Source: Equadaptatus sp045642025
Lineage (GTDB): Bacteria; Synergistota; Synergistia; Synergistales; Synergistaceae
Assembly (NCBI GenBank): GCA_045642025.1
Contig: JAZUIB010000019.1
Location: 1-48,193, forward strand
Length of the DNA stretch: 48,193 nt
Reading direction: 5' to 3'
Below, in pieces: positions 16,433 through 25,737 of the stretch. The position numbers and the translations under genes were made by a program. Every line of letters starts with the position of its first letter. Within the stretch, counting starts at the first letter, position 1. The notes beneath the pieces were generated by a model, which saw only the letters and a program-made list of their open reading frames with translations, was not told the DNA's origin and did not search any database.

Positions 16433-17374
16433 ATGAATTATGCTGTTGTTTTTCCCGGTCAGGGGGCACAGCGTCCCGGTATGGGACAGGCTTTTAAGGA
16501 AAAATACAGGGTAGCGGCAGAGGTTTTTGAGGAAGCCGATGAAGCGCTTGGTTTTAAGCTGAGCGGCGTTATTTTTAACGGTACACAGGAAGAACTTATG
16601 CAGACTGAAATAACGCAGCCGGCCATCCTTACGGTCAGTATAGCGGTCTACAGAGCTGTTCAGGAAGAAATAGGCGAAATATTAAAGCCGGTATGCATGG
16701 CGGGACACAGTCTGGGAGAATATACCGCAATGGTTGCGAGCGGTGTTCTTTCCCTTGCTGACTGCGTGCGTCTTGTGAGACTGCGCGGAAAACTCATGCA
16801 GGAAGCGGTGCCTGCAGGCAGGGGAACGATGCTGGCGGTTATAGGTCTTCCTCTTGACGAAGTAATGGCAGTTTGCAAACAGGCGGAAGATGGACAGGTT
16901 TGCAGCGCGGCAAACGTCAACCAGCCCGAGCAGATTGTTATTTCAGGGCACACGGAAGCTGTAGCCCGAGCCGAAAAAATTATAAAGGAGCAGCACAAAG
17001 CGCGTACCGTACCGCTGCGCATTTCAACACCGTGTCACAGCAGTCTGATGCGTCCTGTTGCGGAGAAGCTTAAAGCCGAATTTGAAAAGCTTGAATGGAA
17101 AAATCCGCTTTGTCCTGTCGTCAGCAATGCAGAAGCAAGCATGCTTAAAACGACAGAGGATATTCGCCGCGGGCTTTACGAACAAACATTTTCTCCCGTG
17201 CTTTGGGTGCAGGACGTGCTCAAAATGAAAGAAACCGGAGTGGAGAGCTATATAGAAATGGGACCGGGAAGTGTTTTGTCGGGTCTTATAAGAAAAATCT
17301 TGAAGGGCAATGCGCCGGTATCGGTCTCTGCACCTGAGGATATTAAAACGGCAATGGAAATCATAAAAGGTTAA
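16433..17374 (+). CDS. fabD: Malonyl-CoA:ACP transacylase
   Basis: FabD loads malonyl groups onto ACP. In 313 residues the family motifs are VFPGQGAQRPGMG (6-18), the nucleophile elbow GHSLGEY with Ser93, and the catalytic His202 in STPCHSSLM. GGGGG lies upstream of the ATG. Normal length; part of the fapR operon. Confidence 0.96.
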   Translation: MNYAVVFPGQGAQRPGMGQAFKEKYRVAAEVFEEADEALGFKLSGVIFNGTQEELMQTEITQPAILTVSIAVYRAVQEEIGEILKPVCMAGHSLGEYTAMVASGVLSLADCVRLVRLRGKLMQEAVPAGRGTMLAVIGLPLDEVMAVCKQAEDGQVCSAANVNQPEQIVISGHTEAVARAEKIIKEQHKARTVPLRISTPCHSSLMRPVAEKLKAEFEKLEWKNPLCPVVSNAEASMLKTTEDIRRGLYEQTFSPVLWVQDVLKMKETGVESYIEMGPGSVLSGLIRKILKGNAPVSVSAPEDIKTAMEIIKG

Positions 17375-17376
17375 AA

Positions 17377-17414
17377 CCGATGCCGGACAAAGCGCTTAGC
17401 AGCTGCTTCATCGG
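17377..17414 (+). other. Inverted repeat at the fabD stop / plsC leader
   Basis: CCGATG (17377-17382) pairs with CATCGG (17409-17414), and a second, mutually exclusive pairing TGCCG / CGGCA is possible. It has no T-run, so it is not a simple terminator; it may be an intercistronic RNA structure. Confidence 0.3.
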
Positions 17415-17432
17415 CAGGAACTAGATACAACA

Positions 17433-18104
17433 ATGTTCTACGTATGTTTTCTTGGTATTTGTTTCCTTGTATTCAAACTCTATAACCGTTTTGAAGTGCT
17501 TGGAGCAGAAAACATTAAAGAAATTGCTGACGGAAAAGCAGGATTTTTTGCTACCAATCACGCAAGCGCGATAGACTGTTACATGCTGGCAGCCGCGCTG
17601 TATTTCCCGTACAGACGCAGGCTCAGTCCGCTTACGCGCTCTGTTTGGATAAATCACCCGTATGCAGGAATTTTTCTGCGTTCCTGTAATGCGATAGCGT
17701 TGGACAAAAGAGGCAAGTATTCGCTGCTTGACGCGATCAGCGAGAGTCAGAACAGACTGGACAGAGGCGTTTCTGTTGTAAGCTGTCCTGAGGGTGTACG
17801 CACGGCGACAGGAAGACTGAACGAGCTGAAGGGCGGACTACCGCTTATAGCGGTTAAAACAAAAACGCCTGTGGTGCCTGTATGGCTTGGAGGTTCTTTT
17901 CGCGCTCTTCCGACGGGTGCGTGCTTCCTGCGCCCGGCTAAGCTCTACATAGAATTCGGCAGACCGATAGACCCCGAAAAATTGCCGGTTGAAATGATTG
18001 ACAAGGAAAAAACAGCATTGATACTTGAAAAACTGAACGAATTTTACATGGAAAGAGAAGCCCGCGACATAAAAAGCGGAATTTTGAAACTGAAAGAAAA
18101 TTAA
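17433..18104 (+). CDS. plsC: Lysophospholipid acyltransferase (PlsC-like)
   Basis: A 223-residue 1-acyl-sn-glycerol-3-phosphate acyltransferase family protein. It has a single N-terminal hydrophobic segment, the catalytic NHxxxxD motif (NHASAIDCY, about residues 46-54) and the acceptor-binding CPEGVRTATG (a variant of the usual PEGTRS). The context between fabD and fabG supports a role in phosphatidic acid synthesis. The Shine-Dalgarno is weak (AGGAA, 13 bases upstream). Confidence 0.85.
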   Translation: MFYVCFLGICFLVFKLYNRFEVLGAENIKEIADGKAGFFATNHASAIDCYMLAAALYFPYRRRLSPLTRSVWINHPYAGIFLRSCNAIALDKRGKYSLLDAISESQNRLDRGVSVVSCPEGVRTATGRLNELKGGLPLIAVKTKTPVVPVWLGGSFRALPTGACFLRPAKLYIEFGRPIDPEKLPVEMIDKEKTALILEKLNEFYMEREARDIKSGILKLKEN

Positions 18105-18170
18105 AATTTGAAATTTTTCTGCACATAAGATTGAATAAACTAAAATCTGTTTTGAAAGAGGTGGGTATGG

Positions 18171-18905
18171 ATGAGCGTTGCGCTTATTACAGGCGCCGGA
18201 CGGGGCATAGGCAAAGCAATCGCGCTTGAACTTGCAAAAAACGGTTTTGACATAGCACTCAACGATGTTGCCGCTTCTGAGGAAACGGCTGCTGCGGCTG
18301 ACGAAATCCGCAGTGCAGGCGCGCGCTGCGAGCTTTTCTGCGCGGACGTTTCAAAACATGAAGATGTTACGGCGATGTATGCTGAAATCGAAAAAACGCT
18401 TGGCGCTGTTGATGTGCTTGTCTGCAACGCCGGCATAAACCGCGATACGCTTCTTCTGCGCATGAAAGACGAAGATTGGCAGGCTGTGCTTAACGTTGAC
18501 CTTAATTCAGTCTATTTCTGTGCCAAAGATGCCCTGCGCGGCATGATGAAAGCGCGCAGGGGCAGAATAATTGCCGTAAGTTCAATCGCCGGTCTTGTCG
18601 GTAACGCAGGACAGGCAAATTACGCCGCGGCAAAGGCGGGAATTATAGGTTTTGTAAAAACTTTAGCGCGTGAAGCAGGCTCCAGAAACATTACGGTAAA
18701 TGCCGTTGCGCCCGGGTTTATAGATACGGACATGACGCGGGGAATGACCGAAACGGCGCGTGAAGCGGCGCTCAAACAGATACCGCTTGCGCGCGCAGGA
18801 CAGCCTGAGGATGTCGCTAAGGCAGTTGCTTTTCTTGCGTCCGACAACGCCGCTTACATAACGGGGCACGTGCTTACCGTTGACGGCGGTCTTACGATGT
18901 GTTAA
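18171..18905 (+). CDS. fabG: 3-oxoacyl-ACP reductase
   Basis: FabG reduces 3-oxoacyl-ACP with NADPH in each elongation cycle. The 244-residue SDR protein shows the cofactor motif TGAGRGIG (7-14), CNAG (85-88) and the catalytic Ser138, Tyr151 and Lys155 (SS..., YAAAK). It ends with the typical TGHVLTVDGGLTM. GAGGTGGG precedes the ATG. Part of the fapR operon. Confidence 0.95.
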   Translation: MSVALITGAGRGIGKAIALELAKNGFDIALNDVAASEETAAAADEIRSAGARCELFCADVSKHEDVTAMYAEIEKTLGAVDVLVCNAGINRDTLLLRMKDEDWQAVLNVDLNSVYFCAKDALRGMMKARRGRIIAVSSIAGLVGNAGQANYAAAKAGIIGFVKTLAREAGSRNITVNAVAPGFIDTDMTRGMTETAREAALKQIPLARAGQPEDVAKAVAFLASDNAAYITGHVLTVDGGLTMC

Positions 18906-18963
18906 AAAAAACTGTAATAAAGCAGTTTGAAAACTTAATTTTCGAAAGGAGGTGAACTGTGTT

Positions 18964-19215
18964 ATGACATCAGCAGAAATCACCGCAAAACTCAAAGAAA
19001 TCGTTATGGATCGACTCAACGTTGAAGACGACCAGATTAAGCCGGAGGCTTCATTCGTAGAAGACCTTGGAGCAGACTCACTTGACATTGTTGAACTCAT
19101 TATGGGTATCGAAGAAGAATTCGACATTGAAATATCAGACGAAGATGCCGAAAAACTTACAACCGTCGGAGAAGCAGAAAACTATATTAAAGGCAAACTC
19201 GACGCAGAAGACTAA
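18964..19215 (+). CDS. acpP: Acyl carrier protein
   Basis: An 83-residue acidic carrier protein with the phosphopantetheine site Ser39 in DLGADSLDIVEL. ATG at 18964 gives the natural N-terminus MTSAEITAKLKEIV; a GTG 12 bases upstream overlaps the Shine-Dalgarno AGGAGG (18946-18951) and is unlikely to start translation. The position between fabG and fabF is the conserved order. A hairpin follows the gene. Confidence 0.96.
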   Translation: MTSAEITAKLKEIVMDRLNVEDDQIKPEASFVEDLGADSLDIVELIMGIEEEFDIEISDEDAEKLTTVGEAENYIKGKLDAED

Positions 19216-19228
19216 TACTTGTATTTTT

Positions 19229-19253
19229 GCGGGGAGTCTCACAGATTCCCCGC
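19229..19253 (+). other. Intercistronic hairpin between acpP and fabF
   Basis: An 11-bp stem (GCGGGGAGTCT / AGATTCCCCGC, one G-U) closed by a CAC triloop begins 13 bases after the acpP stop. No T-run follows, so it is more likely an RNA-stabilising or processing element than a terminator; fabF follows 36 bases later. Confidence 0.6.
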
Positions 19254-19289
19254 ACAGAACATAACCTCATTAAGAAACGGGGCTTTACA

Positions 19290-20528
19290 ATGAGACGTGT
19301 TGTTATAACAGGAATTGGTGTTGTGTCTCCCATAGGCATCGGAAAAAAGGAATACTGGAATGCGCTTGCTGAGGGAAAAAACGGCATAGATTTTATCTCT
19401 GCCTTTGACTCAACGGATTACAGAGTGAATATTGCGGGCGAGGTCAGAAATTTTGACCCTCTGCTCTGGTTTGATAAAAAAGAAGCGCGTCACATCGACA
19501 GAACAGTACAGTTTGCCGAAGTCTGCGCACGACAGACGCTTGAAGAAACAAATATTGATTTTACACACGTTAATCCTTACAAATTCGGCGTGTGCATAGG
19601 AAGCGGGCAGGGCGGTATTCATACGCTAGTTGACAGTGTGACAATTCTGAACGAACGTGGCGAAAACCGTGTTTCGCCCTTTACAGTTCCGATGATGATT
19701 GTTGATATGCCCTCTGCCTACGTTGCGATAAAACACAATGCAAAAGGACCAAATTATTCCGTGTCGTCTGCCTGTGCCACAGCGCTTCACAGCATAGGCG
19801 AAGCATATCACACGATTGCGCGCGAAGACGCAGATTACATGCTTGCCGGAGGCGCAGAAGCTCCGATAATTCCGTTTGGTTCTGCTGCTTTTGGTGCCAC
19901 AAAGGCAAGTACGCGCAATCCAAACGCGAAAAATGCGTGCCGTCCGTTTGACGCAAACAGAGACGGTTTTGTGCTCGGTGAAGGCGCAGGCGTGGTAATG
20001 CTCGAAGAATACGAATCGGCAAAGGCGCGCGGAGCGCATATCTACGCGGAAATCAAAGGCTACGGCGCAACCTGTGACGCATATCATTTTACGGCCCCTG
20101 ATCCTTCCGGAGACGCTGTATATACAGCGATGAAACTTGCAGTGGAAAGAGCAGGCTGGGAGCCTGAAAGCATAGATTTGGTAAATGCCCACGGTACCTC
20201 AACACCTCTGAATGACAAAATGGAAACAGAAGCGATAAAGAGGCTCATGGGCGAAGAAGCCGGCAGCAAAGTGCTTGTTCAGGCGACCAAATCCATGATA
20301 GGGCATTCCTTGGGTGCAAGCGGCGCCTTGGGTCTTATAGCTGCTCTTATGGCTGTTGACAAAGGCATAGTTCATCAGACGCTGAACTACGAAACCCCTG
20401 ACCCCGAATGTGCGCTGAACATTGTCGCAGGAAAGGCAGTCAACGCGGATGTGCGCAGAATTATAGTCGATGCGTTTGCCTTCGGCGGACACAATGCTGT
20501 TATAGCGCTTGAAAAATGTAAAGACTAA
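19290..20528 (+). CDS. fabF: 3-oxoacyl-ACP synthase II
   Basis: FabF condenses malonyl-ACP with acyl-ACP. From ATG 19290 the protein is 412 residues with the catalytic triad Cys162 (SSACATAL), His301 (NAHGTSTPLND) and His339 (MIGHSLGASG), plus Lys334. An upstream TTG in frame would start inside the acpP-fabF hairpin and is rejected; GGGG lies before the chosen ATG. The last base of the stop is the first base of rnc (TAATG). Confidence 0.96.
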   Translation: MRRVVITGIGVVSPIGIGKKEYWNALAEGKNGIDFISAFDSTDYRVNIAGEVRNFDPLLWFDKKEARHIDRTVQFAEVCARQTLEETNIDFTHVNPYKFGVCIGSGQGGIHTLVDSVTILNERGENRVSPFTVPMMIVDMPSAYVAIKHNAKGPNYSVSSACATALHSIGEAYHTIAREDADYMLAGGAEAPIIPFGSAAFGATKASTRNPNAKNACRPFDANRDGFVLGEGAGVVMLEEYESAKARGAHIYAEIKGYGATCDAYHFTAPDPSGDAVYTAMKLAVERAGWEPESIDLVNAHGTSTPLNDKMETEAIKRLMGEEAGSKVLVQATKSMIGHSLGASGALGLIAALMAVDKGIVHQTLNYETPDPECALNIVAGKAVNADVRRIIVDAFAFGGHNAVIALEKCKD

Positions 20529-21211
20529 TGGAACGAGATCAGCTTTTAGAAGAATTTCAGCAAAAAATAGGTTATCACTTCAAAAACAAAGCGCTGCTTG
20601 AAGAAGCGCTGACCCATGCCTCATGGTCAAACGACCGCGGGCTTGCCAATAACAACGAGAGACTTGAATTTCTTGGAGACGCAGTACTTGAACTTGTATC
20701 AAGCGAAATAATATACGCTGAACTTAAGGACGTTGACGAAGGACAACTGACAAAGGTCAGGTCGCAGTTCGTATGCGGAAAATCAGTATCCGCATGGGCA
20801 AAAAAACATAAACTCGGACAACTGCTGAAAACAGGCAAATCAATAAAAGGTCAGATTACTGACGCAATGCTCGAAAACGCAGGAGAAGCGTTTTTCGGTG
20901 CGGTGTTTTTAGACTCTGACTATGAAACCGTACAGCGTGTTGCTGGGAAATTCCTGACAGAACAGGCAAAATATGTGTCACTCGGTTATGCTGATCCCAA
21001 AACAAAGCTGCAGGAACTTATGCAGGCTGACGGAAAAGGGATAATTCCGCGCTATGCGACACTTGAACGTTTGGAGCACGGCGGCGGACGCCAGTTTATA
21101 GCGGCTGTAACCATAAAAGGCAGAGAAATTGCAAAAGGCAGAGGCAGAACTATCAAAGAGGCCGAATTTGCAGCTGCCGAAACAGCGCTGAAACGCCTTG
21201 CGGAACAATAA
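20528..21211 (+). CDS. rnc: Ribonuclease III
   Basis: RNase III cleaves double-stranded RNA in rRNA maturation and regulation. The 227-residue protein has the signature ERLEFLGDAVLEL (44-56, with acidic metal ligands), the second acidic block DAMLENAGEAFFGAVFLD, and a C-terminal double-stranded RNA-binding domain (from about residue 155, DPKTKLQELMQ... to EAEFAAAETALKRL). It starts inside the fabF stop codon, so translation is coupled. Confidence 0.95.
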   Translation: MERDQLLEEFQQKIGYHFKNKALLEEALTHASWSNDRGLANNNERLEFLGDAVLELVSSEIIYAELKDVDEGQLTKVRSQFVCGKSVSAWAKKHKLGQLLKTGKSIKGQITDAMLENAGEAFFGAVFLDSDYETVQRVAGKFLTEQAKYVSLGYADPKTKLQELMQADGKGIIPRYATLERLEHGGGRQFIAAVTIKGREIAKGRGRTIKEAEFAAAETALKRLAEQ

Positions 21212-21230
21212 AAGGAAAGGAGATATACAG

Positions 21231-21998
21231 GTGAACAAAAAAACAATTGCGATACTGATTACATGTATTTCAATACTTATCTCCAGACCGGTGTACGCAG
21301 CGAAATTTACATCGACCTCACCGCACGTCAACGTTATCCTGAACTTCCTTTCCGGCGACAAAACAAACAGCGGCGGAAAATTTTTCATAGCGCTTGACGA
21401 GCGCGAACATAACAAACGCGGCGGTGCCATACTATTCAAAGGCTCGAACGTATCCGAACAAGACATGCTTCGAGCATATTACGACCCCGCGTATCTGCCG
21501 TTTGTTGCGCAGGCTGCAATGAGAGCGATGAGTGAAGTCGACAAAAAAAACTATCTCTATTACCAGCGCAGACTTGCGGAATTCCAGGCAAACCTTGACA
21601 GCGTAGTCAGCAACGGAAAACATTGCCTAAACATAGGCAGCACAAAAATACTGGACCTCACCGGTATAGAAGGCACACTGATTGTCGCGGCGCACAACAA
21701 CGCGGTACGCCCCGACAAAAAACAATTGAAACGCTGGGCATCGGGAGACACCGCATCGCTTGCGGCAATGCTGAAACAAGAAGAAAACAAAGGCACTGTT
21801 GTTCTTGTAGACCGCTGGACCCCGCCGACAGTTCTTGGCTGCCTGCAGAACTACAGCAGAAAAATTGCCATGCCTGCGCTGGAAACAAACGCAAACTACT
21901 TCATTATGCTGAGCAAACTGTACCGCTACGTTGCCTCCCGTATCGGCGGAAGCGGAGCATCAAAAAAAACCGGCAAAAAAAATACCGGTGAAAAATAG
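21231..21998 (+). CDS. Secreted protein with a TroA/ZnuA-like fold signature, divergent
   Basis: A 255-residue protein starting at GTG 21231 (AGGAGA nine bases upstream). Residues 1-24 form a signal peptide (core IAILITCISILIS, cleavage near VYAA). The middle segment YDPAYLPFVAQAAMRAMSEVDKKN and the later VVLVDRWTPPTVLGCL resemble the C-terminal lobe of metal-binding ABC substrate proteins (TroA/ZnuA), but the usual histidine ligands are not evident and no ABC permease is adjacent. The C-terminus is basic (KKTGKKNTGEK). It sits between rnc and lptA, where an envelope role would fit. The family call is tentative. Confidence 0.45.
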   Translation: MNKKTIAILITCISILISRPVYAAKFTSTSPHVNVILNFLSGDKTNSGGKFFIALDEREHNKRGGAILFKGSNVSEQDMLRAYYDPAYLPFVAQAAMRAMSEVDKKNYLYYQRRLAEFQANLDSVVSNGKHCLNIGSTKILDLTGIEGTLIVAAHNNAVRPDKKQLKRWASGDTASLAAMLKQEENKGTVVLVDRWTPPTVLGCLQNYSRKIAMPALETNANYFIMLSKLYRYVASRIGGSGASKKTGKKNTGEK

Positions 21999-22008
21999 GA
22001 GAACAGCT

Positions 22009-22842
22009 ATGAAAAAACTACTAACCGCTGCTTTCATAATACTGCTGACAATTTCATCTGCATCCGCGCTGGCAGCTGAAACCGGCTCAATAGAAGCGGA
22101 CAAACTGAGCTACAACGTAAAAACAAAACATGCAGCTGCTTCAGGAAACGTTATATTCACAAGAGGCAGAGACACACTCAAAGGCGGCAGAGCCGAAGGC
22201 AACATAGACAGACAGATAACCGTTACCGGAAACGTCCGCGGGAACTTTGCGTCACGCAGGGCGACGCTCAGCGCAGCCAAAGTAATATGGACAGAAGAAA
22301 GAGATGGCAAAAAAACCGACTGCATAACGGCGCAGGGAAACGTCATACTTAGACAAGGAAAAGACAACTACCTCAAAGCTCCGTTCGTCAAAGTCAACGC
22401 GGACCGCAAAAAATACGAAGCATCCGGCGGAATGGAAGCTCTATACAACAACAAATATATAAAAGCAGAAAAAATAACGCGTGACGGAGAAAACTTCAAA
22501 GGCACATCAGTCTCAAAACTTGAAGACAGAGAAAAAAAATACAGCATAGCTGCCCGCGAAATAACAGGAACAATTCACAAAGACGAAGAAATCAGCACTG
22601 CGGTTGCCGAAGGCAGCGTAAGTGTTAACAACACAGACAAAAACGGCATAAAAAGCAGAATAAACGGAGATAAAGCCATCTACAACAAAACAGAAGGCAC
22701 ACTTATCATAACAGGAAACGTAAACGGAATACGCGAAGACGGAAAAACCATAAAAGCTGACAAAATCACATACAACATAAACGACAGACAGCTGGAAGCA
22801 ACCGGCAGAGCCAGAATTACCTTTATAAACGAAAACAAATAA
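22009..22842 (+). CDS. lptA: LPS transport periplasmic protein LptA-like (OstA domain)
   Basis: A 277-residue secreted protein from ATG 22009 (GGAG upstream), with a signal peptide ending near ALAAE. The mature protein repeats short beta-jellyroll units of the type IEADKLSYNVKTKHAAASGNV and IKADKITYNINDRQLEATG, the signature of OstA/LptA proteins that form the periplasmic LPS bridge. It is longer than typical LptA (about 180), with several OstA-like repeats and the Lys-rich composition of the region. It is followed directly by lptB. Confidence 0.85.
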   Translation: MKKLLTAAFIILLTISSASALAAETGSIEADKLSYNVKTKHAAASGNVIFTRGRDTLKGGRAEGNIDRQITVTGNVRGNFASRRATLSAAKVIWTEERDGKKTDCITAQGNVILRQGKDNYLKAPFVKVNADRKKYEASGGMEALYNNKYIKAEKITRDGENFKGTSVSKLEDREKKYSIAAREITGTIHKDEEISTAVAEGSVSVNNTDKNGIKSRINGDKAIYNKTEGTLIITGNVNGIREDGKTIKADKITYNINDRQLEATGRARITFINENK

Positions 22843-22859
22843 AGCCGGAGGAAAATACG

Positions 22860-23585
22860 GTGGAAAGAACACTACGTGCTGAAAACTTAGTAAAAATATA
22901 CAACAAACGCAGAGTTGTTGACGACCTATCCATAAACATCAAGCAGGGTGAAGTCGTAGGACTTCTCGGGCCGAACGGAGCCGGCAAAAGCACATCATTC
23001 TACATGATCACCGGACGAATCCTTCCGGACGAAGGCCGTGTATACATAGGCGACACAGAAATTACACAAATGCCCATGTATCTGCGCGCCAGACAGGGAC
23101 TCGGTTACCTACCGCAAGAAGACTCAATATTTCGCAGACTGACCGTCCGTCAGAACCTTGAACTCGTTCTCGAAGAAGCCGGAATAAGCAAACAAGAGCG
23201 TGCCGAAAAAACAGCCCGACTGCTCAAAGAATACAAAATCGAGCACATAAAAGACACCCAGGGAATATCACTATCCGGCGGAGAACGCCGCAGAGTTGAA
23301 ATAGCGCGCTGTCTTGCGCTGGAGCCCTCCTTCATACTGCTGGACGAGCCATTCAGCGGAATAGACCCCATAGCAGTTGCAGACATACAGTCAATGATCG
23401 CCTCGCTTCGCGACCGAGGCTACGGGGTACTGCTGACAGACCACAACGTGCGTGAAACACTATCAATAACCAACCGTGCCTACCTCATACATGACGGGCA
23501 AGTGTTCCTCGAAGGACTGCCTGACGAAATAGCGCAGAACGAAGAAGCCAAAAAATGGTATCTGGGCGAAAACTTTACATGGTAA
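22860..23585 (+). CDS. lptB: LPS export ABC transporter ATP-binding protein
   Basis: LptB powers LPS extraction from the inner membrane. The 241-residue ABC ATPase starts at GTG 22860 with GGAGG eight bases before it. Walker A GPNGAGKST (37-45), Q-loop YLPQEDSIFRRLTVRQNL (LptB-typical), signature LSGGERRR (138-145), Walker B ILLDEP (159-164) and switch His195 (TDHN) are all present. It follows lptA; the membrane subunits LptF/G are not in the window. Confidence 0.93.
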   Translation: MERTLRAENLVKIYNKRRVVDDLSINIKQGEVVGLLGPNGAGKSTSFYMITGRILPDEGRVYIGDTEITQMPMYLRARQGLGYLPQEDSIFRRLTVRQNLELVLEEAGISKQERAEKTARLLKEYKIEHIKDTQGISLSGGERRRVEIARCLALEPSFILLDEPFSGIDPIAVADIQSMIASLRDRGYGVLLTDHNVRETLSITNRAYLIHDGQVFLEGLPDEIAQNEEAKKWYLGENFTW

Positions 23586-23589
23586 ATCG

Positions 23590-25140
23590 ATGAACGAAAA
23601 CAAAAACCTCCCAAGCATGGTGCGGTACGCCGCGAAAATGATGTTCGGAACGCTTGCGAGCCGGATACTCGGTCTCATACGCGAAATCCTCACAGCGGCA
23701 TACTTCGGTGCTACAGCTCAGCTTGATGCGTTTTACGTTGCCTACACACTTGCCAACCTTGCGCGTCAGCTGCTTGCTGAGGGAGCTCTCTCGGCGTCAT
23801 TCGTACCCGTATTCTCAAGAACACTCTCGGCAAACGGGCGCAAAACGGCGCACGACCTTGCACGGCAGGCGCTTACAGTTCTTACGGTATGCACCTCTGC
23901 GGTAGTACTGCTCGGAATACTGGGTGCGCCGCTCTTCGTAAAACTAATGGCGCCGGGTTTCAAAGGAGAAACCTGCCTGACAGCGGTCAAACTCACGCGC
24001 ATACTCTTCCCATTCCTTCTGCTCGTTTCCCTTGCGGCACTTGCAATGGGTGTACTCAACTCACTCGGCAGCTTCTTCATTCCGGCTGTTGCCCCTGCCC
24101 TGAGCAACATTGCATTCATAATCTGCATACTCTGTACAGCGGGACAAAAAAGCGTATGGGACCTTGCCGTTGCGGTACTTATAGGCGGTCTGGCAAACCT
24201 GTGCCTGCAATGGTACTGGTGCGGACACATGAAAATGCCGCTCAAACCTGCAAAACCACAGAAAGACAACAAAGAGCTGCGCGAAATGATGACGCTCTTC
24301 CTTCCGTACGCAGCCGGACTATCCCTCAACCAAATAAACCCCGTAATCAGCAGAATGATGGGCTCCTACCTTCAGGGAGGCTCAATATCAGTACTCAACT
24401 ATGCAGACAGAGTGCTCCAGCTGCCGCTGGGACTCTTCGTCATAGCAATATCACAAGCTGTACTGCCGATGCTATCAAAAATAAATCCCGAAAACAAAGA
24501 AGAATTCCGCGACTTCATACGTGACGCGCTGCGTTTCAACCTCTTCATAGTACTTCCTGTCACGGCGGGAGTATTCATCTTCTCACAAGAAACAATACAT
24601 CTGCTCTTCTACAGAGGCGCATTCAACGAATGGGCATGGCACTCCACGGCAATTGCGCTCTCACTATACGGACTCGGGCTGCCGGGAATGGCAAGCAGCA
24701 CCGTAATCCTTCGTGCCATGTACGCCCGACGCATGCCCAAAGCTGCAATAGGAGTAACAGGAATCACAGTCATAGTCAACTTCTGTGCAAGTATGCTGCT
24801 CATGCGCAGATTTGGTTACGCGGGGCTGGCCGCCTCAGTTGCGATTGCATTCACCTGCTCAAGCATATACGGAGCACATGCACTATCCAAAAACATCGGA
24901 CTGCCGCTCAAACTATTTGAAATCAGCTGGTGCAAAAAAACAATTACATCCATTACAATAATGCTTGCGGGGCTGCTGCTGCTCAGAACAATATGGGCAT
25001 ACCCGCTTCACAGTGCGCTTATACTCAGAGCGGCGTGGATAACACTACTCACGGCAATTGCCGCGGCACTCTACTTCATCTCGGCACACATACTAAAATG
25101 CAATGAATTCGACTGGCTCAGACAGGCGATAAAAAAATAA
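23590..25140 (+). CDS. murJ: Lipid II flippase MurJ
   Basis: A 516-residue MVF-family membrane protein with about 14 hydrophobic segments. It moves lipid II across the inner membrane for peptidoglycan synthesis. Family blocks are ASRILGLIREILTAAYFGATAQLDAF (cited as ASRILGLIRE and FGAT.QLDAF) near residues 20-45, QLLAEGALSASFVPVF, and LLFYRGAFNEWA. It starts four bases after the lptB stop with no obvious Shine-Dalgarno, implying coupling. Confidence 0.93.
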   Translation: MNENKNLPSMVRYAAKMMFGTLASRILGLIREILTAAYFGATAQLDAFYVAYTLANLARQLLAEGALSASFVPVFSRTLSANGRKTAHDLARQALTVLTVCTSAVVLLGILGAPLFVKLMAPGFKGETCLTAVKLTRILFPFLLLVSLAALAMGVLNSLGSFFIPAVAPALSNIAFIICILCTAGQKSVWDLAVAVLIGGLANLCLQWYWCGHMKMPLKPAKPQKDNKELREMMTLFLPYAAGLSLNQINPVISRMMGSYLQGGSISVLNYADRVLQLPLGLFVIAISQAVLPMLSKINPENKEEFRDFIRDALRFNLFIVLPVTAGVFIFSQETIHLLFYRGAFNEWAWHSTAIALSLYGLGLPGMASSTVILRAMYARRMPKAAIGVTGITVIVNFCASMLLMRRFGYAGLAASVAIAFTCSSIYGAHALSKNIGLPLKLFEISWCKKTITSITIMLAGLLLLRTIWAYPLHSALILRAAWITLLTAIAAALYFISAHILKCNEFDWLRQAIKK

Positions 25141-25163
25141 ACCGGCAAAAACGGAGGCGCGAC

Positions 25164-25709
25164 ATGAAAAAAATAATACTTGCAATACTTCTAATAGCAA
25201 CGGCAATAACCGCGGCAAAAGCCGAACAAAAAGACTTTGACGAAAGCTACACGCAGCTGCTCGACAGCCACTGCGTAAGAGTCTTTTACGAAGGCACGCC
25301 GGTAGGAAAAGAATACATCATGGGTGCCCGCGGATCAATGCACTTCATATACCTCAGCGGCACAATGTCCGACCTCATCTCAAAATCACAGACAGCGCCC
25401 GCATGGCTCAGCTCTGCAAACAACGACATGGGCTTTGGCAAAAGAGGATACGAAAACTTCATAATCTACCTTGTGGCAAACCAACCGTGGGTCGTACGCG
25501 CCGAAAAATTCACAATAGGCGGCTATCAGCTCAAAAAAGAAGACATACTCACAAAAGATGCCTGGACTCCCATAGACGTCAACGCCCAACTGGCGGACGA
25601 ATGGTCATTCTGTGTGCAAGTACCCAGAAAATACTGCAAACCAGGCACAGAAATAGAAGTTGGCTACGACGGCTACCTCGAAAAATTCAAAATACCGACA
25701 ATAAAATAA
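25164..25709 (+). CDS. Secreted hypothetical protein
   Basis: A 181-residue protein that I do not recognise. The signal peptide is clear (MKKIILAILLIATAITAAKA, cleavage before EQKDF). The mature part has three cysteines and many aromatics, with a largely beta appearance. GGAGG precedes the ATG. It lies between murJ and tsaD in the same direction with short gaps, so it probably belongs to the envelope operon; no function is proposed. Confidence 0.6.
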   Translation: MKKIILAILLIATAITAAKAEQKDFDESYTQLLDSHCVRVFYEGTPVGKEYIMGARGSMHFIYLSGTMSDLISKSQTAPAWLSSANNDMGFGKRGYENFIIYLVANQPWVVRAEKFTIGGYQLKKEDILTKDAWTPIDVNAQLADEWSFCVQVPRKYCKPGTEIEVGYDGYLEKFKIPTIK

Positions 25710-25737
25710 AAGCCGGAAAAAACAGCACGGCGCCAAA

